Source of the DNA: a virus
Length of the DNA stretch: 32,436 nucleotides
Reading direction: 5' to 3' (one strand)
IMG/VR virus record: IMGVR_UViG_3300031576_000459
Location: 1-32,436 of that record
Position 1 is the stretch's first letter; each line of letters begins with the position of its first letter. Shown here piece after piece: positions 1 to 6,331 of this stretch. Made by a program: the position numbers and the translations under genes. The notes beneath the pieces are model-generated. The model made no database searches. It worked only from the letters and a program-made list of their open reading frames with translations, and was not told the origin of the DNA.

Positions 1-21
1 AAGCTAGCCAAATTGTTTTGT

Positions 22-166
22 GGGGCGGCGTAGAACGACCGAGACGGCTGGACAATGGTAAACGCACAACAGGGGCCGAGACACAGTAAGATACGGTTGG
101 TCAGTTGAAACCTACAGTCAGTGCGTACTCGGTAACGGCGGGTGCGATTCCCGCCCCGCTCCATCA
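22..166 (+). ncRNA. tRNA-like structure 1 with alanine-type acceptor
   Basis: Pairing read directly: 22-28 (GGGGCGG) with 156-162 (CCGCTCC) gives seven pairs, the third being G24-U160, equivalent to G3-U70. The discriminator is A163, followed by TCA instead of CCA. A T-type hairpin pairs 137-142 with 150-155 around the seven-base loop TGCGATT. Between acceptor and T arm, long-range helices can form: 38-43 (ACCGAG) with 128-133 (CTCGGT) and 62-67 (ACGCAC) with 121-126 (GTGCGT). I find no D stem and no seven-base anticodon loop, so this is not a normal tRNA. G3-U70 with A73 is the known identity signal for alanyl-tRNA synthetase and is shared by tRNA-Ala and tmRNA. The element is homologous at its ends to the next one (both TGTGGGG at the 5' side and CTCCAYCAAAT at the 3' side). 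Function is unknown; a tmRNA-like RNA, an aminoacylatable decoy or a decayed tRNA are all possible. Confidence 0.45.
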
Positions 167-171
167 AATGT

Positions 172-273
172 GGGGGCGTCAGGTATGCCTTCGGGATGAG
201 CAGCACACCGTTAGTATTAAGTCAGGAGCGTCATGCCGAAGGGATGTGAGTTCAATTCTCACCGCCTCCACCA
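172..273 (+). ncRNA. tRNA-like structure 2, alanine-type acceptor, encoded CCA
   Basis: 172-178 (GGGGGCG) pairs with 263-269 (CGCCTCC) in seven pairs, again with a G3-U70 equivalent (G174-U267). A270 is the discriminator and CCA is encoded at 271-273. The T arm is canonical: 246-250 with 258-262, loop TTCAATT. The part that should hold D, anticodon and variable arms instead folds as one long imperfect helix: 185-199 with 231-245, including the seven-pair core CCTTCGG (188-194)/CCGAAGG (236-242) and ATGA/TCAT, capped by a loop of about 31 bases. The linker 179-184 holds a GG that could contact the T loop. At 102 bases it is too long for an ordinary class I or II tRNA and has no anticodon arm. 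The architecture resembles the tRNA-like domain of tmRNA, but no tag reading frame is evident. Confidence 0.5.
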
Positions 274-300
274 AATTTGACACAAGAGAGGATCACAGAT

Positions 301-471
301 ATGAAATGTTACTTTTGTGCCGCCGAAGTCAGCGATGATGACTATTGCTATGGCTGTAAGGAGTACGTCTGCGCTGAATGCGACGTTATGAGCATTAACA
401 TGCCGTGGGGCGGTCACGGTGTTGATCTACACGCCGAGGAAGCGCTCGACGAGGATGAAGAACAAGATTGA
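301..471 (+). CDS. zinc-finger microprotein (56 aa)
   Basis: A 56-residue acidic protein opening MKCYFCAAEV, with CxxC pairs at the N-terminus (CYFC) and again CYGC and CAEC, so a two-site zinc ribbon or RING-like knuckle is likely. The C-terminus is a run of Glu and Asp. I chose ATG 301 because AAGAGAGG at 284-291 sits nine bases upstream; an in-frame TTG at 277 would add eight residues. It begins the plus-strand gene block and is followed almost at once by another cysteine-rich protein. Small zinc-binding proteins of this kind are common in phage early regions, where they bind host proteins or nucleic acid; I do not recognise the family and assign no specific function. Confidence 0.7.
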   Translation: MKCYFCAAEVSDDDYCYGCKEYVCAECDVMSINMPWGGHGVDLHAEEALDEDEEQD

Positions 472-473
472 CG

Positions 474-650
474 ATGGGTGAGACATTCTGCGGACAGTGC
501 GGTGACGATCTCCATAAACGACCGGACGTGTATGTCTGTTCGGAGTGTGGCGAACGATACTGCGAGTCCTGCGCGATTGATTGCATGCCAAATGGGGAGT
601 GCTGTTGGGTGTGTTCGGATGTGAGAGATGACAATGGTGGCGAAGGTTAA
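474..650 (+). CDS. zinc-binding microprotein (58 aa)
   Basis: A small protein with four CxxC motifs (CGQC, CSEC, CESC, CWVC), the pattern of a double zinc-binding fold such as a treble clef or RING-like finger. The preceding gene stops at 471. ATG 474 is the simplest start; a TTG at 468 in the same frame would overlap the upstream stop. There is no strong ribosome binding site, so translation is probably coupled to the gene before it. It resembles the 301-471 and 7496-7666 products in composition (aromatic, acidic, CxxC pairs) and they may be diverged paralogues. Function unknown. Confidence 0.65.
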   Translation: MGETFCGQCGDDLHKRPDVYVCSECGERYCESCAIDCMPNGECCWVCSDVRDDNGGEG

Positions 651-846
651 TCCACAGCGGATCATCCGCAACGCTGTACGGTGTAACACTTGTGGCGACG
701 AGATCGAATCGACAGATCGACATGATTTCAAATGGTGTAGTTGCGGTGCGGTCGCGGTTGATGGCGGACTCGATTACTTGAGACGGGCTTGGACGGTTGA
801 ACAAGGCACAGGATACACCGAATTGTCCGAGTGGGCCAGTGAGTAA
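634..846 (+). CDS. DUF7695-like zinc-ribbon protein (70 aa)
   Basis: The central part reads RNAVRCNTCGDEIESTDRHD followed by WCSCGAVAVDGG and DYLRR. This is the pattern of a family of short phage and Firmicutes proteins (I believe DUF7695) with a CxxCG...CxCG zinc site and the conserved AVDGG-DYLRR tail. The four cysteines are all present. ATG 634 is preferred over ATG 628 because GAGAG at 623-627 is six bases upstream of it. It overlaps the upstream gene by 17 bases and the next gene by 8. Molecular role is unknown for the family. Confidence 0.75.
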   Translation: MVAKVNPQRIIRNAVRCNTCGDEIESTDRHDFKWCSCGAVAVDGGLDYLRRAWTVEQGTGYTELSEWASE

Positions 847-1648
847 CACCGCACCGCCTATCCCTGCGGCGGACATCCGCGATGGTATCATCCGCGTGTT
901 CGAGTCGGGGGATTTCCCCGTCGAAGCGCTGAAACGCCTCGCGGTCGAAGCACCGGCGCATTGGGCCGAGCATCTCGATCTCGAACACTCTGTCCCTGGG
1001 CCGAGCAGCGTGTTGTCGTGTCGGCGGGCTATGTGGTATCAGACACACGAGGTTGAGAAAGATTCGACCCCGCCTGCGTGGTGGGCATACAACGCGACAG
1101 TCGGGACGCTGCAAGAGTTGATATGGTGCGCGGCGCTTGAAGCGGTCGATCCACGACTGAGAGTGGAGTTGTTCGAGAAACCGCTCGGTGAGACAATTAC
1201 TAATATAAACGCCGACACGGCATCCGAAAAATATGTCCTCCGCGGCACACCCGATGGTCGCCTACCCGAAGTCGCCGCGATCACGGAGTTCAAGAAGATT
1301 AACAACTACGGCTTCAAGATGGTGAGGGACAGCGGAGTGTACCACGGCAAAGAGGAACACTACGCGCAGTGTCAGATATACATGCTCCTCGCGGGCGTGG
1401 AGTGGTGTCTCTATATCGCTGCCGCGCAAGACCCGTCGAAGGTCAGCCCGTGGTTCGTGGTCGAGTGGATTCAGGCGGATAAAGATTATCTCTTTTGGGC
1501 GATCCGCAAGTTCGTCGATGGCTCCCGCGCCGTCGCGATGCCAACTGTTGCACCACGAGACTTCGATCCGGCGAAGGGTAAATTCCCGTGCGGGAGCGAA
1601 CGAAAAGCGTATTGCCCGTGGCGGACGCAGTGTGTGAAGGACGGATGA
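839..1648 (+). CDS. Cas4/RecB-like PD-(D/E)XK exonuclease
   Basis: A 269-residue protein with the signature of the Cas4/AddB-like branch of PD-(D/E)XK nucleases. Counting from GTG 839, it has an N-terminal cysteine in SCRRAMWYQ (Cys61), GTPDGR with Asp139, the catalytic EFK (Glu150, Lys152), a QxxxY-type stretch around 177-181, and a C-terminal trio of cysteines at 251, 259 and 265. The four cysteines are placed as in enzymes that hold a 4Fe-4S cluster. Such phage nucleases resect DNA ends and are usually encoded near a single-strand annealing or RecA-like protein; a Sak4-like ATPase lies three genes downstream. GTG 839 overlaps the upstream stop by eight bases; a TTG at 797 would extend the protein by 14 residues with no clear ribosome binding site. 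Family assignment is firm, exact substrate is inferred. Confidence 0.8.
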   Translation: MSNTAPPIPAADIRDGIIRVFESGDFPVEALKRLAVEAPAHWAEHLDLEHSVPGPSSVLSCRRAMWYQTHEVEKDSTPPAWWAYNATVGTLQELIWCAALEAVDPRLRVELFEKPLGETITNINADTASEKYVLRGTPDGRLPEVAAITEFKKINNYGFKMVRDSGVYHGKEEHYAQCQIYMLLAGVEWCLYIAAAQDPSKVSPWFVVEWIQADKDYLFWAIRKFVDGSRAVAMPTVAPRDFDPAKGKFPCGSERKAYCPWRTQCVKDG

Positions 1649-1830
1649 TGAAAATAACAACGGAGTGGACAGCAGACGGGATTGACTTAGTGGTGCGGAT
1701 CAGTTTGTATGAAGAAATGATCCAGCTATTCGGTGTCGAGGCTCTCGCCACACAAATCAGCGAGGCGTTCGATGCGCTGATCGAGCGTAATGTTATACAA
1801 GCTGTCGATGAACGTGGTTGGGTGCAGTGA
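1648..1830 (+). CDS. hypothetical protein (60 aa)
   Basis: A short protein beginning MKITTEWTADGIDLVVRI, predicted as a beta hairpin followed by helices, with no cysteines and no membrane segment. Its start overlaps the TGA of the nuclease gene (ATGATG at 1645-1650). GAAGG at 1636-1640 is seven bases from ATG 1648, which I prefer to ATG 1645. It overlaps the next gene by four bases (GTGA). No family recognised; its position between the nuclease and the ATPase suggests a role in the recombination module, which is only an inference from context. Confidence 0.65.
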   Translation: MKITTEWTADGIDLVVRISLYEEMIQLFGVEALATQISEAFDALIERNVIQAVDERGWVQ

Positions 1831-2000
1831 AAGAATTGACAACTTATGAGCCGCCCGATTGTCTCAGGTGCTTCGCGCATGGCAGAGAACCTCGAATTTC
1901 CGTCGCGGGGTATCCATTTCACTTGACATGCTTACTCGAATGTGTTAAGATAGAGATCGAAAAGTTGTTCACGAGAGAGACGCAGGAGAAATTACTGTAA
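1827..2000 (+). CDS. zinc-finger-like protein (57 aa)
   Basis: Starts at GTG 1827, overlapping the previous stop (GTGA), and ends TAA at 2000, overlapping the ATG of the ATPase gene (TAATG). The protein contains CLRC, then HLTC and LLEC, an arrangement able to bind one zinc ion. No recognisable ribosome binding site precedes the start, consistent with coupled translation. A promoter-like sequence for the next gene lies inside this coding region (1923-1951). Function unknown. Confidence 0.55.
   Translation: MKELTTYEPPDCLRCFAHGREPRISVAGYPFHLTCLLECVKIEIEKLFTRETQEKLL
1923..1951 (+). promoter_or_regulatory. candidate sigma70 promoter for the Sak4-like operon
   Basis: TTGACA at 1923-1928, a 17-base spacer, then TAAGAT at 1946-1951 preceded by TGT, giving an extended -10. 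It lies inside the upstream coding region and about 50 bases before the ATPase start, so it could give independent expression of the recombination genes. Match seen in sequence; activity is inference. Confidence 0.4.
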
Positions 2001-2755
2001 TGTACCAGCCTAAACGGTTCCAACCAGGTGACGCTCCCCCGAAGCGTAAGGGCGGGATCATCCGTATCTTTGGCCTCGAAGGGTCGGGCAAGAGTCAACT
2101 CGCTATCAACTCATGGGACATAGCGCAGCCCTTGTTCTACGCGAACTACGACCGCTGTGCGAGCCATCTCTTGAAGGCATACAAAGGAGAGGCAGGGTTC
2201 TTCTACGAGGAGTTCGGTAAGCTAGACTCCCGTGCGGATGCGAAGTCCGCTTGTGAACGGCTCGACGCATTCGCGAATGCTGCGATCAGCGTCGGTGATG
2301 GTGTGTTCGTCATTGACAACGAGAACAACGAATGGTCGATCACGAAGAAGGCGTATCTCCCGAACGAGGACGCCGCGGCAAAGGACTACGACGACGCGAA
2401 CGAGTTCGAACGGAACATCCGGCTTGGACTAGAGGCCGCGGGGATATGGACTGTGATTACCACACCCGCAAAACAGAAGTGGTTCGGCGCTCGGACATCG
2501 ACTCTCGATGGCGAGACGTACTACGAACCCTATGGTTGGGCGCATACAAAGTTCATGGCGACCGCGGAGGTATGGTTGTACCGCAGTCCGTTGAGTCCAG
2601 GTGCGACGATCACGCCAAGTGGCGACATGGCGGACTACAAGTATCTCGCCGAGATCAGGACGGCGAAGTATCGTGCTGCGGTCGAGGGCGTTGTTCTCGG
2701 CGAGGAGAAGCCGGTGACGCTGCGCGGGATTCTGGAAGTGGTGAAGGCGATATGA
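2000..2755 (+). CDS. Sak4-like RecA-fold ATPase
   Basis: A 251-residue P-loop ATPase. Walker A is GLEGSGKS at residues 25-32, right after a short N-terminal tail; Walker B is VFVID at 102-106. Size, early P-loop and the layout IIRIFGLEGSGKS... match the AAA_24 family that includes phage Sak4, a RecA-like protein acting with single-strand DNA-binding protein in annealing and strand exchange. AGGAG at 1984-1988 precedes ATG 2000, whose first base is the last base of the previous stop. Nuclease genes flank it on both sides (839-1648, 3151-3714), as expected of a phage recombination cassette. No single-strand binding protein is recognisable in the window. Confidence 0.8.
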   Translation: MYQPKRFQPGDAPPKRKGGIIRIFGLEGSGKSQLAINSWDIAQPLFYANYDRCASHLLKAYKGEAGFFYEEFGKLDSRADAKSACERLDAFANAAISVGDGVFVIDNENNEWSITKKAYLPNEDAAAKDYDDANEFERNIRLGLEAAGIWTVITTPAKQKWFGARTSTLDGETYYEPYGWAHTKFMATAEVWLYRSPLSPGATITPSGDMADYKYLAEIRTAKYRAAVEGVVLGEEKPVTLRGILEVVKAI

Positions 2756-2880
2756 AAAATTTAACACTTAACATGAAATACGACGAGAAGAGGATCAAAC
2801 AAAGTACCATCATCTTCAAATTAAACGAACTCCTTCAAGAAATGATATCCTCGTGGTCATGGGAAGTTATCCGCGAGTGA
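2752..2880 (+). CDS. hypothetical microprotein (42 aa)
   Basis: ATG 2752 overlaps the stop of the ATPase gene (ATGA) and is preceded by GAAGG at 2743-2747. The product opens MKNLTLNMKYDEKRIKQST and is a charged, probably helical peptide with two tryptophans near the end. The gene is easy to miss because a longer meaningless frame runs through it. Coupling to the ATPase suggests coexpression; function unknown. Confidence 0.55.
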   Translation: MKNLTLNMKYDEKRIKQSTIIFKLNELLQEMISSWSWEVIRE

Positions 2881-2890
2881 GAACGATCTA

Positions 2891-3238
2891 ATGGTCACGC
2901 GACAACAAGCCTTCAAACAGGCGCTCACGGAATCCCCGCAAGTCCGCACCACATCCGCGTTCGAGATCGACCCTGAGACCCAACTGAGTCTCCCGAAGGG
3001 GACGGTCAAGGGACTCCGGACGCAATGCAAGCACGAGAACGCCGATCGCAAACGCGGCGGCTACGGATACCGCTGCAAGGATTGTGGAGCGAAAGACCTG
3101 CTCCTTGTTGCTGTGGCGTCGGTATTTATGACCCCGAAGGAGGTGCAGGCGTGGCTGGTGTATCAGAAGAAGTCGAAGAACGCAAAGGAAGTGGCAGCGA
3201 AACAGCCGCGGCGCTCGCGGGACGCTTCGACATCGTAG
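2891..3238 (+). CDS. zinc-ribbon protein (115 aa)
   Basis: The central region, about residues 47-68, has C-x-H...YRCKDCGAK, a zinc ribbon with one Cys-His and one CxxC pair. The N-terminal 45 residues are polar and the C-terminus is basic (KKSKNAKE..., QPRRSRD), which suits nucleic-acid binding. ATG 2891 has only a weak upstream purine stretch. Its last 88 bases also encode the N-terminus of the ERCC4-like nuclease in another frame, and the ribosome binding site of that gene (AAGGAGGT, 3137-3144) is read here as Lys-Glu-Val. Function unknown. Confidence 0.7.
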   Translation: MVTRQQAFKQALTESPQVRTTSAFEIDPETQLSLPKGTVKGLRTQCKHENADRKRGGYGYRCKDCGAKDLLLVAVASVFMTPKEVQAWLVYQKKSKNAKEVAAKQPRRSRDASTS

Positions 3239-3714
3239 GGCGGAATGAACGACAACGAAAAACGAAAACAATCCGAATCGACGCAAACGAGCAAGACCGC
3301 CTCGTTGACACTCTCCTTAAGGGAATGGGCTATGTTGTCGAGCGCCACCGCTATCCAGTTGGAGACTATGGGTGGGATTTACAAGCAGGGAGTTTTCTAC
3401 GAGAGAGACTTGGCGCGGAAGCTGTTATCATTGAACGAAAAAGTCTATCAGACATACGCGACACTGCGCGACTCATTCGACAACTCGAATCCATGACCGA
3501 CCCGAAAGTGTATTACATGCTGTTGATGGATCACACACAAGACACGGACGGACATCGTGCCTGGGGTGATGACGCGCTGATGAACGCGGAGTTGTCGGTT
3601 CAGCTTGGCGGGATCGCGGTGACACACTGCCTCGGAGGGCATGTGGCGAGTCGGATTGATAGCCTGTGGCGGTGGAGTCAAAAGGCGACGCACAGTTTGA
3701 CACCGGATTATTAG
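3151..3714 (+). CDS. ERCC4-type nuclease
   Basis: A 187-residue protein with the motifs of the ERCC4/XPF nuclease fold. Counting from GTG 3151: IRIDANEQ with Asp44 and Glu47, GDY at 71-73, and IIERKSLSDIRD with the catalytic ERK at 95-97 and Asp101. Such enzymes cut branched or flapped DNA, and phage versions accompany recombination genes. The start is set by a perfect AAGGAGGT at 3137-3144, six bases before GTG 3151. No later ATG, GTG or TTG exists in this frame before the first catalytic motif. The first 30 or so residues therefore come from an overlap with the upstream zinc-ribbon gene and are low-complexity (Glu, Gly, Ser, Ala). Family is clear from motifs; the exact substrate is inference. 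Confidence 0.8.
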   Translation: MAGVSEEVEERKGSGSETAAALAGRFDIVGRNERQRKTKTIRIDANEQDRLVDTLLKGMGYVVERHRYPVGDYGWDLQAGSFLRERLGAEAVIIERKSLSDIRDTARLIRQLESMTDPKVYYMLLMDHTQDTDGHRAWGDDALMNAELSVQLGGIAVTHCLGGHVASRIDSLWRWSQKATHSLTPDY

Positions 3715-3723
3715 AGAGGGCCA

Positions 3724-4185
3724 ATGAATAGCGCAGAATTCGTAGCCATCGCGAAGCAAATCGACGACGAAGCATCGACGGCCCTCCGCACGAAGGGCGA
3801 GGACTCCCCCGTCAATGACGACCGCCTCAGTAACTTCACGGCGACCGCCGAGATCGCGTCGCTGATCCTCAATCGGGATGTCACGCCCGCTGAGGTCGCC
3901 GTGATCTTCTTTATCAAGCACTTCATCCCGCTTGTGAAGTTTGCCGAGGGGACGGAGTTGGTGAGTGAACCACCGTTGGGCCGCGCCGCGGACGCGCAGA
4001 ATTACATCAAGTTGATGTATGCAATTGGTGCGGAGACGCTAACGGACACCAGGAATGATGCGACAGGGGGGACAGGGAAATGCACAGTGGATGGTTGGTG
4101 TGGAATGAGAGACGATCTGTGTTGGTGCTGGGGTGAACCAGACTGTGATTGGTGTCGAAACGCGTCTAGCGGTAGTGCAGAATGA
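3724..4185 (+). CDS. all-alpha phage protein with Cys-rich tail (153 aa)
   Basis: Residues 1-110 are helical and carry the pattern KGEDS...DRLSNF...KHF...ADAQNYIKL. This resembles phage proteins of the DUF6378 / nucleotide-modification-associated type (D-R-L-x-N-F, K-H, D-x-x-N-Y), some of which look like MazG-type all-alpha pyrophosphatases; I see the pattern but cannot confirm the family. Residues from about 118 hold seven cysteines and several tryptophans, probably an added zinc site. GAGAGGG precedes ATG 3724. It overlaps the next small gene by four bases. Adjacent nucleotide-metabolism genes support a role in nucleotide handling, as inference. Confidence 0.6.
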   Translation: MNSAEFVAIAKQIDDEASTALRTKGEDSPVNDDRLSNFTATAEIASLILNRDVTPAEVAVIFFIKHFIPLVKFAEGTELVSEPPLGRAADAQNYIKLMYAIGAETLTDTRNDATGGTGKCTVDGWCGMRDDLCWCWGEPDCDWCRNASSGSAE

Positions 4186-4307
4186 TCGACCACGGATACA
4201 CCTTTCTCCTCCTTGGCGAATGTCTCGCGCTGTGGGCGCGGTTTTGGATGCCGTGGTTGAGTTGGTTCGAGGCGGAGTCGGTAGGATCGGAGAAGTTTCA
4301 GCTTTGA
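4182..4307 (+). CDS. short hydrophobic microprotein (41 aa)
   Basis: ATG 4182 overlaps the previous stop (ATGA), and the TGA at 4305-4307 overlaps the TTG start of the next gene (TTGA). The product opens MIDHGYTFLLLGECLALWAR and has a hydrophobic, tryptophan-rich stretch at about 8-30 that could be one membrane segment. The exact fit into the 118-base gap between two real genes, with stop-start overlaps on both sides, is the main evidence that it is translated. Confidence 0.5.
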   Translation: MIDHGYTFLLLGECLALWARFWMPWLSWFEAESVGSEKFQL

Positions 4308-4738
4308 AAATCTACCTGATCGGATCGTTGCGGAATCCCGAAGTCCCAAAGATCGGGAATGAACTTAGGGCTGAAGGGTACATTATCTACGACGATTGGT
4401 TTGCCGCCGGTGAATTCGCGGATGATGCTTGGCGCGACTATGAGCGGGGACGCGGCCATACGCTACCAGAAGCATTGAAAGGTCTAGCTGCTGAACATAT
4501 GTTTAATTTCGATCTTGCTCTTATCAAAGAAGCACAAGTGGGTGTGCTAGTGTTGCCTGCCGGACGGTCAGGACATATCGAATTGGGTTACATGGCAGGA
4601 GAAGGAAAGGGCACATTCGTTCTGCTGGAGGGTGATCCCGACCGCTATGACCTGATGTATCGCTTATTCACTGCCGTTTGCAAGACGAAGCAAGAGTTAC
4701 TAAACGCGTTAAGAGAATATGCTAATGCCTATTCTTAG
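4304..4738 (+). CDS. nucleoside 2-deoxyribosyltransferase-like protein
   Basis: The 144-residue product opens with LKIYLIGSLRNP and continues with a DDW motif, FNFDLALIKEA and LVLPAGRSGHIELGYMAG. This is the fold of the nucleoside 2-deoxyribosyltransferase superfamily, where the glutamate in HIELG is placed like the catalytic nucleophile and the N-terminal strand binds the substrate. Such enzymes exchange or remove bases of deoxynucleosides. The start is TTG 4304, eight bases after GGAGAAG (4289-4295); earlier in-frame starts would overlap two other genes. It overlaps the IMP dehydrogenase-like gene by 14 bases, so the two products are made together. Substrate is not predictable from sequence. 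Confidence 0.72.
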   Translation: MKIYLIGSLRNPEVPKIGNELRAEGYIIYDDWFAAGEFADDAWRDYERGRGHTLPEALKGLAAEHMFNFDLALIKEAQVGVLVLPAGRSGHIELGYMAGEGKGTFVLLEGDPDRYDLMYRLFTAVCKTKQELLNALREYANAYS

Positions 4739-5720
4739 GGCATTAACCTTCGACGATGTTCTTCTGGTGCCTAACTATGGGAACGAGAGTCGCGACGATG
4801 GAGATGTCAGCGCCGCGCTAGGCCGCTACAAGTATTCAATTCCAGTTATCTCCGCTAACATGGATTCAATCACGGGGCCAAAAATGGCAGCGGCAATGAC
4901 TGACGCGGGCGGCTTAGGCATTCTGCATCGCTTTATGACCGTTGATGAGAATGTCCTAGCATTCAGGCAAACGGCAGGATTCACAATCAGCACAGATGAA
5001 GTTGGCGTCTCAATTGGGGTGGGCGAGAAAGAACAGGAACGTGCTGAGGCTCTTTATAGTGCAGGCGCACAGCTATTCTGCATAGACATAGCCCATGCCC
5101 ATAGCAAACAGATGGGGAAGATGATAAAGTGGTTAAGGACAGAATATAAGGATGTCTACATCATCGCAGGGAACGTAGCTACCTACTCTGGTGCTGACTA
5201 TCTTGTGAGTTGTGGTGCAGATGCAGTGAAAGTAGGTATCGGTGCGGGGTCAGTTTGCACTACCCGTGAGGTTACAGGTTTCGGGGTGCCACAGTTGACT
5301 GCGATCATGGATTGTGCTAGAATAGATAAACCGATCATCGCTGATGGCGGAATGAGGACATCGGGGGATATTGTCAAGGCGCTGGCGGCAGGGGCAACGA
5401 TGGTGATGCTCGGCGGGATGCTCGCAGGGACAGACGAGTCGTTAGGTGGATGGACATATCGCGGTATGGCGTCTCAAGAGGCACGGCAGGATTACTACAG
5501 ATTTGATACTGGAAGCGGGTATCGTGTCGCAGAGGGCGTTTCTGTAGACGTATTTTCTCGTGGGCCGGTTACTGCTGTGCTTGCCGAGATTGTCGGCGGT
5601 ATTAAATCAGGTCTGTCCTATGCTGGTGCGAAGAACCTGGACGATCTCCGCCGAAAAGCGCAGTTTATCGAGATAACACCGGCTACCGAAAGAGAGGGAC
5701 GCCCTCATGCCATTAGATAA
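4725..5720 (+). CDS. IMP dehydrogenase / GMP reductase family enzyme
   Basis: A 331-residue TIM-barrel enzyme with [10 protein letters not shown] near the N-terminus, a catalytic loop [20 protein letters not shown] with Cys178, the phosphate-binding [10 protein letters not shown] at 207-216, and a C-terminal YRGMAS...[12 protein letters not shown] region. The two CBS domains of typical bacterial IMP dehydrogenase are absent and the length is that of GMP reductase (about 345). The N-terminus looks more like IMP dehydrogenase, so I cannot decide between IMP oxidation and GMP reduction. ATG 4725 is chosen because AAGAGA at 4711-4716 lies eight bases upstream; ATG 4719 is too close. It sits between a deoxyribosyltransferase-like gene and a deaminase-like gene, a purine/pyrimidine pool cassette. 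Confidence 0.85.
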   Translation: MPILRALTFDDVLLVPNYGNESRDDGDVSAALGRYKYSIPVISANMDSITGPKMAAAMTDAGGLGILHRFMTVDENVLAFRQTAGFTISTDEVGVSIGVGEKEQERAEALYSAGAQLFCIDIAHAHSKQMGKMIKWLRTEYKDVYIIAGNVATYSGADYLVSCGADAVKVGIGAGSVCTTREVTGFGVPQLTAIMDCARIDKPIIADGGMRTSGDIVKALAAGATMVMLGGMLAGTDESLGGWTYRGMASQEARQDYYRFDTGSGYRVAEGVSVDVFSRGPVTAVLAEIVGGIKSGLSYAGAKNLDDLRRKAQFIEITPATEREGRPHAIR

Positions 5721-6144
5721 ATGGGATCGACGGTTTCTCGATCTTGCAAAGTTGGTGTCAACATGGAGTAAAGACCCCTCTACACAAACAGGGGCAGTGA
5801 TCGTTGACAAGAATAATCAAGTTGTGTCGGTAGGGTTCAATGGATTCCCGCGGAAGATCGTTGATGATATTCGACTCGATGAGCGTGACGTGAAGTACGA
5901 GATGATCATTCATTGCGAGATGAACGCGGTCTTGTTCGCACTACGACCATTAGACGGATGTACACTTTATACCTACCCGTTTCTCTCGTGTTCGCGCTGT
6001 GCGGCGGCGATGATTCAAGTAGGGATTACGCGAGTCGTCGCGCCAGCACTACCAAGAGATAAGTTACGGTGGGAGGTGAATATGAGGCTCAGTAAAGCAT
6101 TATTCAGCGAGGCTAATGTAGAAGTGGAGGAGATCGATGATTAA
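5707..6144 (+). CDS. dCMP deaminase-like zinc enzyme
   Basis: A 145-residue cytidine/deoxycytidylate deaminase-fold protein. The zinc and proton-shuttle site is HCEMNAV (His69, Glu71) with Cys95 and Cys98 in PFLSCSRCAA; the usual proline before the first cysteine is serine here. STQTGAVIV near residue 25 and GFNGFPRKI are typical of dCMP deaminases, which make dUMP for thymidylate synthesis. Phage versions are common, but no thymidylate synthase is visible in the window. The start overlaps the upstream gene by 14 bases and the end overlaps the next gene by eight. Confidence 0.85.
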   Translation: MPLDKWDRRFLDLAKLVSTWSKDPSTQTGAVIVDKNNQVVSVGFNGFPRKIVDDIRLDERDVKYEMIIHCEMNAVLFALRPLDGCTLYTYPFLSCSRCAAAMIQVGITRVVAPALPRDKLRWEVNMRLSKALFSEANVEVEEIDD

Positions 6145-6331
6145 TTGGATTAAACATGTCGCGCCGTGGAAGTGGAGGCCGGTTTTCCACGCAGGGGCAG
6201 ATTGGTGGTTCTGGCACTTCGGGGTGCAATTCTACATCGATTTGGCACTAGGGTTTCATTTCGATCGGTTTCGCCTCGACTTGGCATTCGGCCCGTTGTG
6301 GCTCCACGTAGGCGTGGAGGCTAATAACTAA
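6137..6331 (+). CDS. aromatic-rich small protein (64 aa)
   Basis: Opens MINWIKHVAPWKWRPVFHAG and contains seven tryptophans, about nine phenylalanines and several histidines in 64 residues. Alternating aromatic and charged residues suggest an amphipathic beta sheet or a membrane-surface peptide rather than a plain transmembrane helix. It overlaps the deaminase by eight bases and its TAA overlaps the next ATG (TAATG). No family recognised. The tryptophan load is notable because the phage carries its own tRNA-Trp. Confidence 0.6.
   Translation: MINWIKHVAPWKWRPVFHAGADWWFWHFGVQFYIDLALGFHFDRFRLDLAFGPLWLHVGVEANN

Noticed and set aside
277-305. TTGACA-17-TATGAA promoter-like match overlapping the first codons at 301
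   Set aside because: Transcription would start inside the 301-471 gene and remove its ribosome binding site; the TATGAA box simply contains the start codon. Kept as unlikely.
3245-3496. 83-codon plus-strand frame within the ERCC4-like gene
   Set aside because: No ribosome binding site, lies wholly inside a gene with clear catalytic motifs in another frame.
4725-5720. 2-aminoadenine (Z-genome) pathway
   Set aside because: No PurZ, DatZ or MazZ-like gene is visible; an IMPDH/GMPR-like enzyme alone is not evidence.
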